Shown here: piece after piece, positions 8,240 to 15,186 of the stretch
How positions within the stretch are numbered: the stretch's first letter is position 1
How the letters are laid out: each line of letters begins with the position of its first letter
Virus record (IMG/VR): IMGVR_UViG_3300042296_000159
Location: 1 to 32,557 of that record
DNA: 32,557 nucleotides
Strand: one strand, 5' to 3'
Source of the DNA: a virus
Notes under the pieces: model-generated
Databases searched by the model: none
What the model was told of the DNA's origin: nothing
What the model saw: only the letters and a program-made list of their open reading frames with translations
Program-made: the position numbers and the translations under genes

Positions 8240-8455
8240 ATGATAGACTTAGAAAACATGCCTGCTCCAACAGCAGAGGAAATTGCACAAGCAAGAGAAA
8301 ATGCATTTAATGCAGAACATCCAGCATCATGGACATGGGATGAGGCAGCAACTACATATGTTGCTCCAGTTGCTATTCCAAGTGATGGTTATCCATACTT
8401 ATGGGATGAAGCTACAACTAATTGGGTACCATTTCCAGATTATCCAAGAGAATAA
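8240..8455 (+). CDS. Small acidic WDEA-repeat protein between adhesin genes
   Basis: A 71-residue protein starting at ATG 8240, with AAAGGA 8 bases upstream. It starts MIDLENMPAPTAEEIAQARE and contains two similar motifs, SWTWDEAATTYV and YLWDEATTNWV. Short proteins and domains with W-D-E-A-x-x-x-W-V occur in tailed-phage virion proteins, as far as I recall. It sits inside the adhesin cluster, 3 bases before the next repeat gene, so a fibre-linked chaperone or connector is possible. No function can be assigned. Confidence 0.65.
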   Translation: MIDLENMPAPTAEEIAQARENAFNAEHPASWTWDEAATTYVAPVAIPSDGYPYLWDEATTNWVPFPDYPRE

Positions 8456-8458
8456 AGA

Positions 8459-9382
8459 ATGTCGGTAACATTTAGTGGTGGCGGTGTAACAATATCAGGC
8501 GGAGGATGGACTCTTAGTCCTCCACCAGGTGGTAGTAAGGCTATCTTTGGATATGGTTATAACGGGACAAATTTGTCAATTACTAATTTAGTATCAAACA
8601 CAGGTGTTGTTGCCAATGATACTACAGGTGTCGGTACTGCTAGATTTGGATTGGCGGCCGCAGGATATGGCACAGATAAAGCTATATTTGGATATGGATT
8701 CGGAGCTAGTAGAACGTCAATAACTAACCTAGTATCAAATACAGGTGTAGTTGCTACTGATACTTCAGGAGTTGGAACTGTTAGAAGTGATTTAGGAGCC
8801 GCAGGATATGGTACTGATAAAGCTATATTTGGTTATGGATATACAGGTGGTGTCTCTTTTATATCAATAACCAATCTAGTATCAAATACGGGTGTGGTTT
8901 CCGGTGATACTGCAGGTGTTGGTACTGCTAGAGGTTATCTTGCAGCCGCAGGTTATGGCACTGACAAAGCTATTTTTGGATATGGTAACGGTAGCGGATT
9001 GCAATCAATAACCAATCTAGTATCAAACACGGGGGTTGTTGGCAACAATGTTACAGGTGTAGGTACTGCTAGAGATAGTCTTGCAGCCGCTAGTTATGGT
9101 ACTGATAAAGCTATATTTGGTTATGGATCTGGACCAACTGCAATAACTAACTTAGTATCAAACACAGGTGTAGTTGCTACTGATACAACAGGTGTTGGAA
9201 CTGCTAGATATTATCTTGCGGCCGCAGGATATGGGGTAGGTACAGCTATATTTGGATACGGTGAGAATGGTAGTATTAATGTATCAATGACCAACTTAGT
9301 ATCAAACACCGGTGTAGTTGCTACAGATACTACAGGTGTCGGTACTGCTAGACAATTATTAGCGGCCGCAAGTTACGGTTAA
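8459..9382 (+). CDS. Six-repeat AIFGYG propeller-like adhesin, copy 2
   Basis: A 307-residue paralogue of the 7249 protein, with leader MSVTFSGGGVTISGGGWT and six units. The variable loops after AIFGYG differ from copy 1 (YNGTNL, FGASRT, YTGGVSFI, NGSGLQ, SGPTA, ENGSINV), while the TNLVSNTGVV core is almost unchanged. The fifth loop is unusually short, and the last unit starts VGTAIFGYG instead of TDKAIFGYG. AATAAAGAATG at its start is repeated exactly at the start of copy 3, evidence of duplication that included the ribosome binding region. Confidence 0.7.
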   Translation: MSVTFSGGGVTISGGGWTLSPPPGGSKAIFGYGYNGTNLSITNLVSNTGVVANDTTGVGTARFGLAAAGYGTDKAIFGYGFGASRTSITNLVSNTGVVATDTSGVGTVRSDLGAAGYGTDKAIFGYGYTGGVSFISITNLVSNTGVVSGDTAGVGTARGYLAAAGYGTDKAIFGYGNGSGLQSITNLVSNTGVVGNNVTGVGTARDSLAAASYGTDKAIFGYGSGPTAITNLVSNTGVVATDTTGVGTARYYLAAAGYGVGTAIFGYGENGSINVSMTNLVSNTGVVATDTTGVGTARQLLAAASYG

Positions 9383-9404
9383 TTATACAAAGAAAGAATA
9401 AAGA

Positions 9405-10331
9405 ATGTCGGTAACATTAAACGGTGGTGTAACATTTGGCGGAGGGTTAACTCTTACTGCCGGACCAGCCGGTAATAAAGCTATATTTGGATACGGGTAC
9501 ATTTCAGCAGTAGGAGAGACTGCAATAACCAATCTAGTAAGTAATACAGGCGTTGTAGCAACTGATACAGCTGGAGTAGGTACTACCAGAACTAACCTAG
9601 CGGCGGCTGGGTATGGTACTGATAAAGCCTTATTTGGTTATGGAGAAGGAAATGGTACTTATTTATCAATAACTAACAAAGTAAGTAATACAGGTGTGGT
9701 GGCTAATGATACTGCAGGTGTTGGTACTGGTAGAACTGGAATTGCAGCCGCAGGTTACGGGACTGATAAAGCTATATTTGGATATGGCTACGCCTCTGGC
9801 GGCAGAACAGCAATAACTAACAAAGTATCAAACACCGGAGTAGTTGCTACTGATACGACAGGTGTAGGTACTATTAGAAATGGACTAGCGGCCGCAGGCT
9901 ATGGAACCGATAAAGCTATATTTGGATATGGGCAAAATTATCCCACTTATTATTCGTTAACCAATCTAGTAAGTAATACAGGTGTAGTAGCAACTGATAC
10001 AACTGGTGTTGGAACTATTAGAAGTGAGCTAGCGGCAGCAGGTTATGGTACGGATAAGGCTATATTTGGATATGGATATGCTTCCGACAATTCAAGTGTA
10101 TCAATGACCAACCTAGTATCAAACACAGGAGTAGTAGCAACAGATACGACTGGTGTTGGTACTGCTAGGTTTTATCTAGCTGCCGCTGTTTACGGCACTG
10201 ATAAAGCTATATTTGGATATGGAGTAACAACAGCAGTAACTAATTTAGTATCAAATACAGGTGTGGTTGCTACAAATACTACTGGTGTTGGTACAGCAAG
10301 ATATTCACTTGCGGCGGCCGCCTACGGTTAA
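9405..10331 (+). CDS. Six-repeat AIFGYG propeller-like adhesin, copy 3
   Basis: A 308-residue paralogue with leader MSVTLNGGVTFGGGLT and six units. One unit reads KALFGYG and two read TNKVSNTG instead of TNLVSNTG. Codon use within the cores also varies, with GTAAGTAATACAGG alternating with GTATCAAACACAGG, so this copy looks like a mosaic of two repeat lineages. It is the last gene of the fibre cluster; a sigma70-type promoter for the next unit follows the stop. The role is as proposed for the other copies. Confidence 0.7.
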   Translation: MSVTLNGGVTFGGGLTLTAGPAGNKAIFGYGYISAVGETAITNLVSNTGVVATDTAGVGTTRTNLAAAGYGTDKALFGYGEGNGTYLSITNKVSNTGVVANDTAGVGTGRTGIAAAGYGTDKAIFGYGYASGGRTAITNKVSNTGVVATDTTGVGTIRNGLAAAGYGTDKAIFGYGQNYPTYYSLTNLVSNTGVVATDTTGVGTIRSELAAAGYGTDKAIFGYGYASDNSSVSMTNLVSNTGVVATDTTGVGTARFYLAAAVYGTDKAIFGYGVTTAVTNLVSNTGVVATNTTGVGTARYSLAAAAYG

Positions 10332-10351
10332 ACAATAATTAACCATAATCA

Positions 10352-10380
10352 TTGCAATACAAATCATTATATGCTATAAT
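10352..10380 (+). promoter_or_regulatory. Sigma70-type promoter, TTGCAA-N17-TATAAT
   Basis: TTGCAA (10352-10357), a 17-base spacer and TATAAT (10375-10380), with an extended -10 TGC just before it. The -10 ends 6 bases before the ATG at 10387, so the transcript would start at or inside the first codons. Either initiation is nearly leaderless or the real start lies downstream. The same TTGCAA-N17-TATAAT pair recurs at 14020. Confidence 0.6.
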
Positions 10381-10386
10381 GCATAA

Positions 10387-10983
10387 ATGATTAAGCTAAC
10401 AGTTCCATTACCCAAAAGTATCATAATCGCATGTAGCGGTGGTGTAGATAGCATGGCAGTAGTTGATTTTCTAAGCCGCAAACATGATATCACTATCGCC
10501 CATTTTAATCACAGAACACAAAACGGTGAAAAAGCCTCTAAGTTTGTTTCCAAATATTGTAGTGATAATAATATTCCTATGCTATATGGAACACCACGTA
10601 GTCAAAAAAATAGCAAAGAAAGCCAAGAAGAATACTGGCGTAGAGAACGCTATGATTTTTTAAGTGAACTTGGTCCAGTAATCACCTGTCATCATTTAGA
10701 TGATTGTGTTGAAACATATATCTGGTCAAGCTTACATGGCACACCCAAAGTTATCCCACTAACACGTAACAATGTTATTAGACCATTTCTAACTACTAGA
10801 AAACAAGATTTAATATATTGGTGCGAAAGTCATAATGTACCCTGGATTGAAGACGAATCCAATAAGAATTCCAGATATACCCGTAACTACATTCGCAATG
10901 AACTAATGCCACATGCATTACATGTAAATCCCGGATTACCTAAATTGGTAAAAAAGATTGTAGAAGGTAAACAAAATACTTGA
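10387..10983 (+). CDS. tilS: TilS-like PP-loop ATPase (tRNA-Ile lysidine synthase type)
   Basis: A 198-residue protein with the PP-loop SGGVDS (17-22), HFNHRTQNGE (39-48) and CHHLDDCVET (101-110), the signature set of TilS N-terminal domains. TilS uses ATP to attach lysine to C34 of tRNA-Ile(CAU), changing its decoding from AUG to AUA. The bacterial enzyme is usually over 400 residues; only the catalytic domain is present, with RYTRNYIRNELMPH near the end as in TilS. The C-terminal tRNA-binding domains are missing. QueC is also a PP-loop enzyme, but its zinc-binding Cys cluster is absent here. A phage copy could maintain AUA decoding or modify a phage tRNA encoded elsewhere. Confidence 0.75.
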   Translation: MIKLTVPLPKSIIIACSGGVDSMAVVDFLSRKHDITIAHFNHRTQNGEKASKFVSKYCSDNNIPMLYGTPRSQKNSKESQEEYWRRERYDFLSELGPVITCHHLDDCVETYIWSSLHGTPKVIPLTRNNVIRPFLTTRKQDLIYWCESHNVPWIEDESNKNSRYTRNYIRNELMPHALHVNPGLPKLVKKIVEGKQNT

Positions 10984-11008
10984 CTTCTCTACACAAACCA
11001 AGTATACT
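10980..11008 (+). promoter_or_regulatory. Sigma70-type promoter, TTGACT-N17-TATACT
   Basis: TTGACT (10980-10985) overlaps the TilS-like stop codon. A 17-base spacer and TATACT (11003-11008) follow. AAGGAGAAACT-ATG for the next gene lies downstream at a normal leader length. It probably drives the DsbA-like gene and the DNA polymerase. Confidence 0.65.
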
Positions 11009-11031
11009 AACTAATTATTTAAGGAGAAACT

Positions 11032-11298
11032 ATGTCGGATTATAATAGAACGTTTAATGGTGAAGCAAAGATTAAACTAACACAATTAATCAATGAAGGG
11101 ATGCATGTCCTACATGAAATTGATACATTGAATGGTGGATTAAACGACACTATTAAAGCGGTTGCTGAGGAGCTGGAAATCAAAGCTAGTACATTGAAGA
11201 AAGCCGTGCGTATTGCACACAAAGCAAGTCTCGGTCAGACTAACAAAGACCATGATGAACTCAACACAATCCTAGAAACTGTGGGAAAAACGCTTTGA
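11032..11298 (+). CDS. dsbA: DsbA-like late transcription double-stranded DNA-binding protein
   Basis: An 88-residue protein, the same size as T4 DsbA (89). It is largely helical: KIKLTQLINEGMHVLHEID, NDTIKAVAEELEIKASTLKKAVRIAH, then DHDELNTILETVGKTL. The middle looks like a helix-turn-helix (residues 41-60). The pattern is what I recall for DsbA homologues in T4-like phages of cyanobacteria; in T4, DsbA binds DNA at late promoters. The ribosome binding site AAGGAG is strong. The stop TGA overlaps the TTG start of the polymerase gene, indicating translational coupling. Confidence 0.6.
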   Translation: MSDYNRTFNGEAKIKLTQLINEGMHVLHEIDTLNGGLNDTIKAVAEELEIKASTLKKAVRIAHKASLGQTNKDHDELNTILETVGKTL

Positions 11299-14012
11299 GT
11301 TATGTGGATGCTATTCATAGTAGGGATGAGGATCGTATCTATGTAGTAGAACGATCTCCTGAGGGTAAACGATTGTATAAAGAATACCCTACTAACTATG
11401 TATTGTATTATCCTGATAATAAAGGTAAACATCGTAGTATCTATGGCGATCCAGTCAGTCGTTTCAGTACTCGCAAACGACAAGAGTTTGAAAAAGAAAG
11501 ACGCATACACTCAAATAAAAAACTATTTGAGAGTGATGTGCCAGTAGTCTTCCGTTGTCTAAGTGAAAACTATCTTGGCATTGATGCACCTAAACTTCAT
11601 ACATGTTTCTTTGACATTGAGGTGGACTTTGATCCTGAAAAGGGATTCAGTCCTACAAGTGATCCATTCAATCCTGTTACAGCTATCAGTTGTTACTTAG
11701 ATTGGCTAGATCAATGTATTACATTAGTGATTGCTCCTAAACATATGTCTAGTGAAACAGCACAAGAAATCACTAATGAGTTTGAGAATACAATGCTATT
11801 CACAAACGAAAAAGAAATGTTTGATGTGTTCTTCCAACTCATTGAAGATGCAGATGTATTAACTGGTTGGAACTCAGAGGGCTATGATATACCCTATATG
11901 GTCAATCGTGTTACTAGAGTAATGAGTAAAGATGACACACGCAAGTTCTGCTTGATGGGTCAACTACCTAAAGCTAGAGAATACGAACGATTTGGTAAGA
12001 GTGAAACAACTTATGACTTAGTAGGTCGTATTCACTTAGACTATCTACAACTATACAAAAAGTATAACTATGAATCACGCCATAGTTATAAACTTGATAG
12101 TATCGGTGAGATGGAAGTCGGGGAGAACAAAACACAATATGAAGGTACTCTTGACCAATTGTATAACAAAGACTTTAAAAAGTTCATTGAATATAACAGA
12201 CAAGATACAATGTTGTTAGTGAAGATTCACAACAAACTTAAGTTTTTAGAATTAGCTAATCAACTTGCACACGAAAACACAGTACTGCTTCCAACAGTTA
12301 TGGGTTCAGTAGCAATGATTGAGATGGCAATTTTTAATGAAGCACACGAACGTGGCTTAGTGGTTCCAGATAAAAAACGAAAGGTTGAAAATGAAGAAGA
12401 TGTCCAGCAGGCAGCAGGTGCCTTTGTTGCTACGCCGAAAAGAGGTATGCATGAATATGTCGGAGCAGTTGACATTAACTCACTCTATCCCTCGGTTATT
12501 CGTGCCCTCAACATGGCAGGTGAAACCATCGTTGCTCAAGTCAGACAAACAATCACTGACAAATACATGCTTGACAAAGGTGTGCGATTAGCAAGTGAAA
12601 AGAAACGTCACAAAGAAGGTGATGATGCAGTTACAGGATCTATCTTATGGGAGAACCTGTTTGGTGCATTAGAATATACTGCTATTATGAACCAAGAACG
12701 TGGTACTATTCTTACAGTTGATTTTGAAGATGGTCGTAGTGTAGAAATGTCAGCGGCAGAAATCTGGAAGATGGTCTTTGACAGTCATAAGCCCTGGATG
12801 TTAAGTGCTAACGGTACTATCTTTACTTATGAAAAAGAAGGTGTCGTACCCGGTCTACTAACTCGTTGGTATACAGAACGTAAAGCTATCCAGAAACAAG
12901 CTAAAGAAGCATATGGTACTGATATGTTTGATTATTATGACAAGCGACAACTTGTTCGTAAGATTTTACTTAACTCAGCATACGGTGCATTGTTAAACGA
13001 ACATTGCAGATTCTATGACAAACGTATCGGTCAAAGTGTTACACTATCTGGAAGACAAATCGTTAAACATATGATGAGTACTATCAATGAAACAGTTGAA
13101 GGTATCTATTCACATGAAGGTAATGCTATTGTGTATGGTGATACTGACAGTTGTTACTTCACTGCTTATCCAACATTAAAGCCGCAGATTGAATCTGGTC
13201 TATTAGATTGGAATAAAGAAACTTGTATTGGTTTGTATGATGGTATCGCTGAACAAGCAAATGAAAGTTTCCCAGCATTCATGGAACGTGCCTTTCATGC
13301 TCCAAGAAAGAACGGAGCTATCATTAAAGCTGGTCGTGAACTAATCGGTGATCGGGCGATCTTTATTGTTAAGAAGCGTTATGCTATTAACATCTTTGAT
13401 AAAGAGGGTAAGCGCAAAGATAGTGACGGACAACTAGGCGATATCAAAGCTATGGGTCTTGACTTGAAACGTGCTGATACACCTAAGTATGTACAAGAGT
13501 TTTTAATGAATGTACTACAAATGGTTCTTCAACAAGGTAAAGGTCGTGATGAAGTTATTGAAGCAGTAAAAGACTTCAAGCGGATATTAACTGCACAAGA
13601 TAGTTGGACAAAAGGTTCTCCTAAAGGTGTAAACAAACTTACGATGTACGGTGACTTAGAAGCTAAGAGTAGTACGGGCAGAGCTAACATGCCGGGGCAT
13701 GTACGTGCGGCATTGAACTACAACTATTTGCGTAGAGTAAACGGTGACCAGTATAGTCAAAAGATTATTGATGGTATGAAGGTTGTAGTATGTAAACTTA
13801 AACCCAATCCATTAGGGTTTACAAGTGTAGCATATCCTGTTGATGAATTACGACTACCCAAATGGTTTACAGAATTGCCATTTGATGATTCGGCAATGGA
13901 ACAAACGTTAGTAGATGAGAAGATTGATAACTTATTGGGTGTATTAGATTGGGATATTCGTAGCAATACAGATACTAACAGTACATTTGATGACTTATTC
14001 AGTTTCGGTTAA
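11295..14012 (+). CDS. 43: Family B DNA polymerase, T4 gp43 type
   Basis: A 905-residue replicative polymerase, about the length of T4 gp43 (898). The 3'-5' exonuclease motifs are FDIEVDF (106-112), GWNSEGYDIPY (191-201) and YNRQDT (300-305). Polymerase motif A is DINSLYPSVIR (from 393), motif B KILLNSAYGAL (from 556) and motif C YGDTDS (614-619). It copies the phage genome with the gp45-type clamp encoded next. The start is a TTG at 11295 overlapping the previous stop (TTGA); GTG at 11304 is an alternative. No intein or intron is seen. All catalytic aspartates are present. Confidence 0.95.
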   Translation: MSYVDAIHSRDEDRIYVVERSPEGKRLYKEYPTNYVLYYPDNKGKHRSIYGDPVSRFSTRKRQEFEKERRIHSNKKLFESDVPVVFRCLSENYLGIDAPKLHTCFFDIEVDFDPEKGFSPTSDPFNPVTAISCYLDWLDQCITLVIAPKHMSSETAQEITNEFENTMLFTNEKEMFDVFFQLIEDADVLTGWNSEGYDIPYMVNRVTRVMSKDDTRKFCLMGQLPKAREYERFGKSETTYDLVGRIHLDYLQLYKKYNYESRHSYKLDSIGEMEVGENKTQYEGTLDQLYNKDFKKFIEYNRQDTMLLVKIHNKLKFLELANQLAHENTVLLPTVMGSVAMIEMAIFNEAHERGLVVPDKKRKVENEEDVQQAAGAFVATPKRGMHEYVGAVDINSLYPSVIRALNMAGETIVAQVRQTITDKYMLDKGVRLASEKKRHKEGDDAVTGSILWENLFGALEYTAIMNQERGTILTVDFEDGRSVEMSAAEIWKMVFDSHKPWMLSANGTIFTYEKEGVVPGLLTRWYTERKAIQKQAKEAYGTDMFDYYDKRQLVRKILLNSAYGALLNEHCRFYDKRIGQSVTLSGRQIVKHMMSTINETVEGIYSHEGNAIVYGDTDSCYFTAYPTLKPQIESGLLDWNKETCIGLYDGIAEQANESFPAFMERAFHAPRKNGAIIKAGRELIGDRAIFIVKKRYAINIFDKEGKRKDSDGQLGDIKAMGLDLKRADTPKYVQEFLMNVLQMVLQQGKGRDEVIEAVKDFKRILTAQDSWTKGSPKGVNKLTMYGDLEAKSSTGRANMPGHVRAALNYNYLRRVNGDQYSQKIIDGMKVVVCKLKPNPLGFTSVAYPVDELRLPKWFTELPFDDSAMEQTLVDEKIDNLLGVLDWDIRSNTDTNSTFDDLFSFG

Positions 14013-14019
14013 ATTGGTG

Positions 14020-14048
14020 TTGCAATTCGTAATATATTCCATTATAAT
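14020..14048 (+). promoter_or_regulatory. Sigma70-type promoter, TTGCAA-N17-TATAAT
   Basis: TTGCAA (14020-14025), a 17-base spacer and TATAAT (14043-14048) lie in the gap between polymerase and clamp genes. The boxes are identical to those at 10352. An AAAGGA ribosome binding site follows before the ATG at 14090. Probably an early or middle promoter read by host RNA polymerase. Confidence 0.65.
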
Positions 14049-14089
14049 ACGTATTACAACTACCTAAATAGTTAAAACAAAGGAAAAAC

Positions 14090-14821
14090 ATGAAAGATAA
14101 TTTACAAGATTTAATTCAACACACACATGGCTTAGGCTGTATTGATTTGATTAAGGTCAGTGGAACTGACACAGAGACAACTGTAAACGCAGTAGCAGAA
14201 GATAAGAGTGTTATTGTTAGTGGTGTGCTTAAACATCCTAGCGCAGAGTTTATTGGTGTGTTTGGTATGCCTAACTTAGGTAAACTAAAAACAATTCTAG
14301 GCTTTGATGACTATGATGAACATAGTAAAATCAATGTTACACGTGTAAACAAAGACGGTGTAAGTGTGCCAGAGTACATTCACTTTGAAACAAAAGCAGG
14401 TGATTTCGTTAACGATTATCGTTTGATGAGTAAAGCTATTGCTGATGAGAAAGTTAAAACCGTAATGTTCAAAGGCACTACGTGGGGTGTTGAGTTTGAA
14501 CCTACTATTGCTGGCATTCAACGACTAAAGCGTCAAGCAAGTGCTAATAGTGAAGAAAAGAATTTTACTACTAAAACGGAAAACGGTAACTTAATGGTTT
14601 ACTTTGGTGACCCATCAACACATTCAGGTAACTTTGTGTTTCATCCCGGTGTTACTGGTACATTGAATAAAGCATGGATGTGGCCTGTTAAAGAGTTCTT
14701 AAGCATCATGGATCTTCCCGGCGATAAAATTATTCGTATCGGTGACGCAGGTGCAACAGAGATTGTAGTTGACAGTGGTCTAGCAGTTTATCGTTATTTA
14801 CTCCCAGCACAAGCAAAATGA
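14090..14821 (+). CDS. 45: Sliding clamp, T4 gp45 type
   Basis: A 243-residue protein, close to T4 gp45 (228). Its position after the polymerase, its size and stretches such as FGMPNLGKLKTILGFDDYDE and the C-terminal GLAVYRYLLPAQ match T4-like processivity clamps. Gp45 forms a trimeric ring that holds the polymerase on DNA and, in T4, activates late transcription. The clamp-loader genes 44 and 62 are not in this window. The stop overlaps the next start (ATGA at 14818). Confidence 0.8.
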   Translation: MKDNLQDLIQHTHGLGCIDLIKVSGTDTETTVNAVAEDKSVIVSGVLKHPSAEFIGVFGMPNLGKLKTILGFDDYDEHSKINVTRVNKDGVSVPEYIHFETKAGDFVNDYRLMSKAIADEKVKTVMFKGTTWGVEFEPTIAGIQRLKRQASANSEEKNFTTKTENGNLMVYFGDPSTHSGNFVFHPGVTGTLNKAWMWPVKEFLSIMDLPGDKIIRIGDAGATEIVVDSGLAVYRYLLPAQAK

Positions 14822-15186
14822 TTAAGAGCATTCACTCTAGTAGTCCATTCTTAACTGTATCAGGTGGTAATCCAGGTTCTACTTATATTGGTAATTTTAA
14901 TGGTACTGGTGTGGGTAATATGCGATATAACCCTAACAGTCAGAACACAGAAGTATATGATGGTAGTACTTGGATTATTCTCTCGGCACATCACGCTACT
15001 ATAAACTTAAGTGATGAAGCAGTTGGTTTGTTACAGTGGGCACGACAAAAGCGTGATGAGGAACTTGAGATAGAAAAATTAGTACTAACTAATTCAACTA
15101 TCAAAGACCTCGTTATGCAAATTAAAGACAAACAAGAACAAATTAAAGTAGTTCAAACATTGATAAAAGAAGAAGTAAAAGTTTAA
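14818..15186 (+). CDS. Small protein with Gly-rich N-terminus and C-terminal coiled coil
   Basis: A 122-residue protein. Residues 8-58 are rich in G, S, N and T, with beta-type character (STYIGNFNGTGVGNMRYN, EVYDGSTWIIL), like short virion tip or fibre domains. Residues 62-122 are charged and helical (LLQWARQKRDEELEIEKL, IKDKQEQIKVVQTLIKEE) and probably form a coiled coil. It starts by ATGA overlap with the clamp gene and ends by TAATG overlap with the transglycosylase gene. I do not recognise a family with certainty; it may be a small structural protein carried in the replication operon. Confidence 0.65.
   Translation: MIKSIHSSSPFLTVSGGNPGSTYIGNFNGTGVGNMRYNPNSQNTEVYDGSTWIILSAHHATINLSDEAVGLLQWARQKRDEELEIEKLVLTNSTIKDLVMQIKDKQEQIKVVQTLIKEEVKV

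Larger units (their letters stand above)
7312..10320 (+). repeat. Eighteen tandem coding repeats spread over three paralogous genes
   Basis: Units of about 130-150 bases recur six times in each of the genes at 7249, 8459 and 9405. Near-identical segments encode AIFGYG, NLVSNTGVVA and LAAAGYG, separated by short divergent segments. GCGGCCGC appears six times in the LAAA codons (8173, 8654, 9218, 9362, 9888, 10314), which is striking in AT-rich DNA. The small gene at 8240-8455 interrupts the array. Repeats this similar should allow recombination within and between genes. Confidence 0.8.

Noticed and set aside
7312-10320. CRISPR-like repeat array
   Set aside because: Repeats are in frame, about 130-150 bases apart, imperfect and encode a protein unit; there are no short identical repeats with unique spacers and no cas genes.
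6229-10331. Diversity-generating retroelement acting on adhesin loops
   Set aside because: No reverse transcriptase or template repeat is seen in the window; loop changes are not limited to adenine positions by eye.
10387-10983. QueC assignment for the PP-loop protein
   Set aside because: It has TilS motifs (SGGVDS, HFNH, HHLDD) and lacks the C-terminal zinc cysteines of QueC.
11295-14012. Intein or intron in the polymerase gene
   Set aside because: All exonuclease and polymerase motifs run in one frame with normal length and no inserted block.
14818-15186. Clamp-loader small subunit (gp62) after the clamp gene
   Set aside because: The Gly-rich start and coiled-coil end do not resemble gp62, and it is too short.
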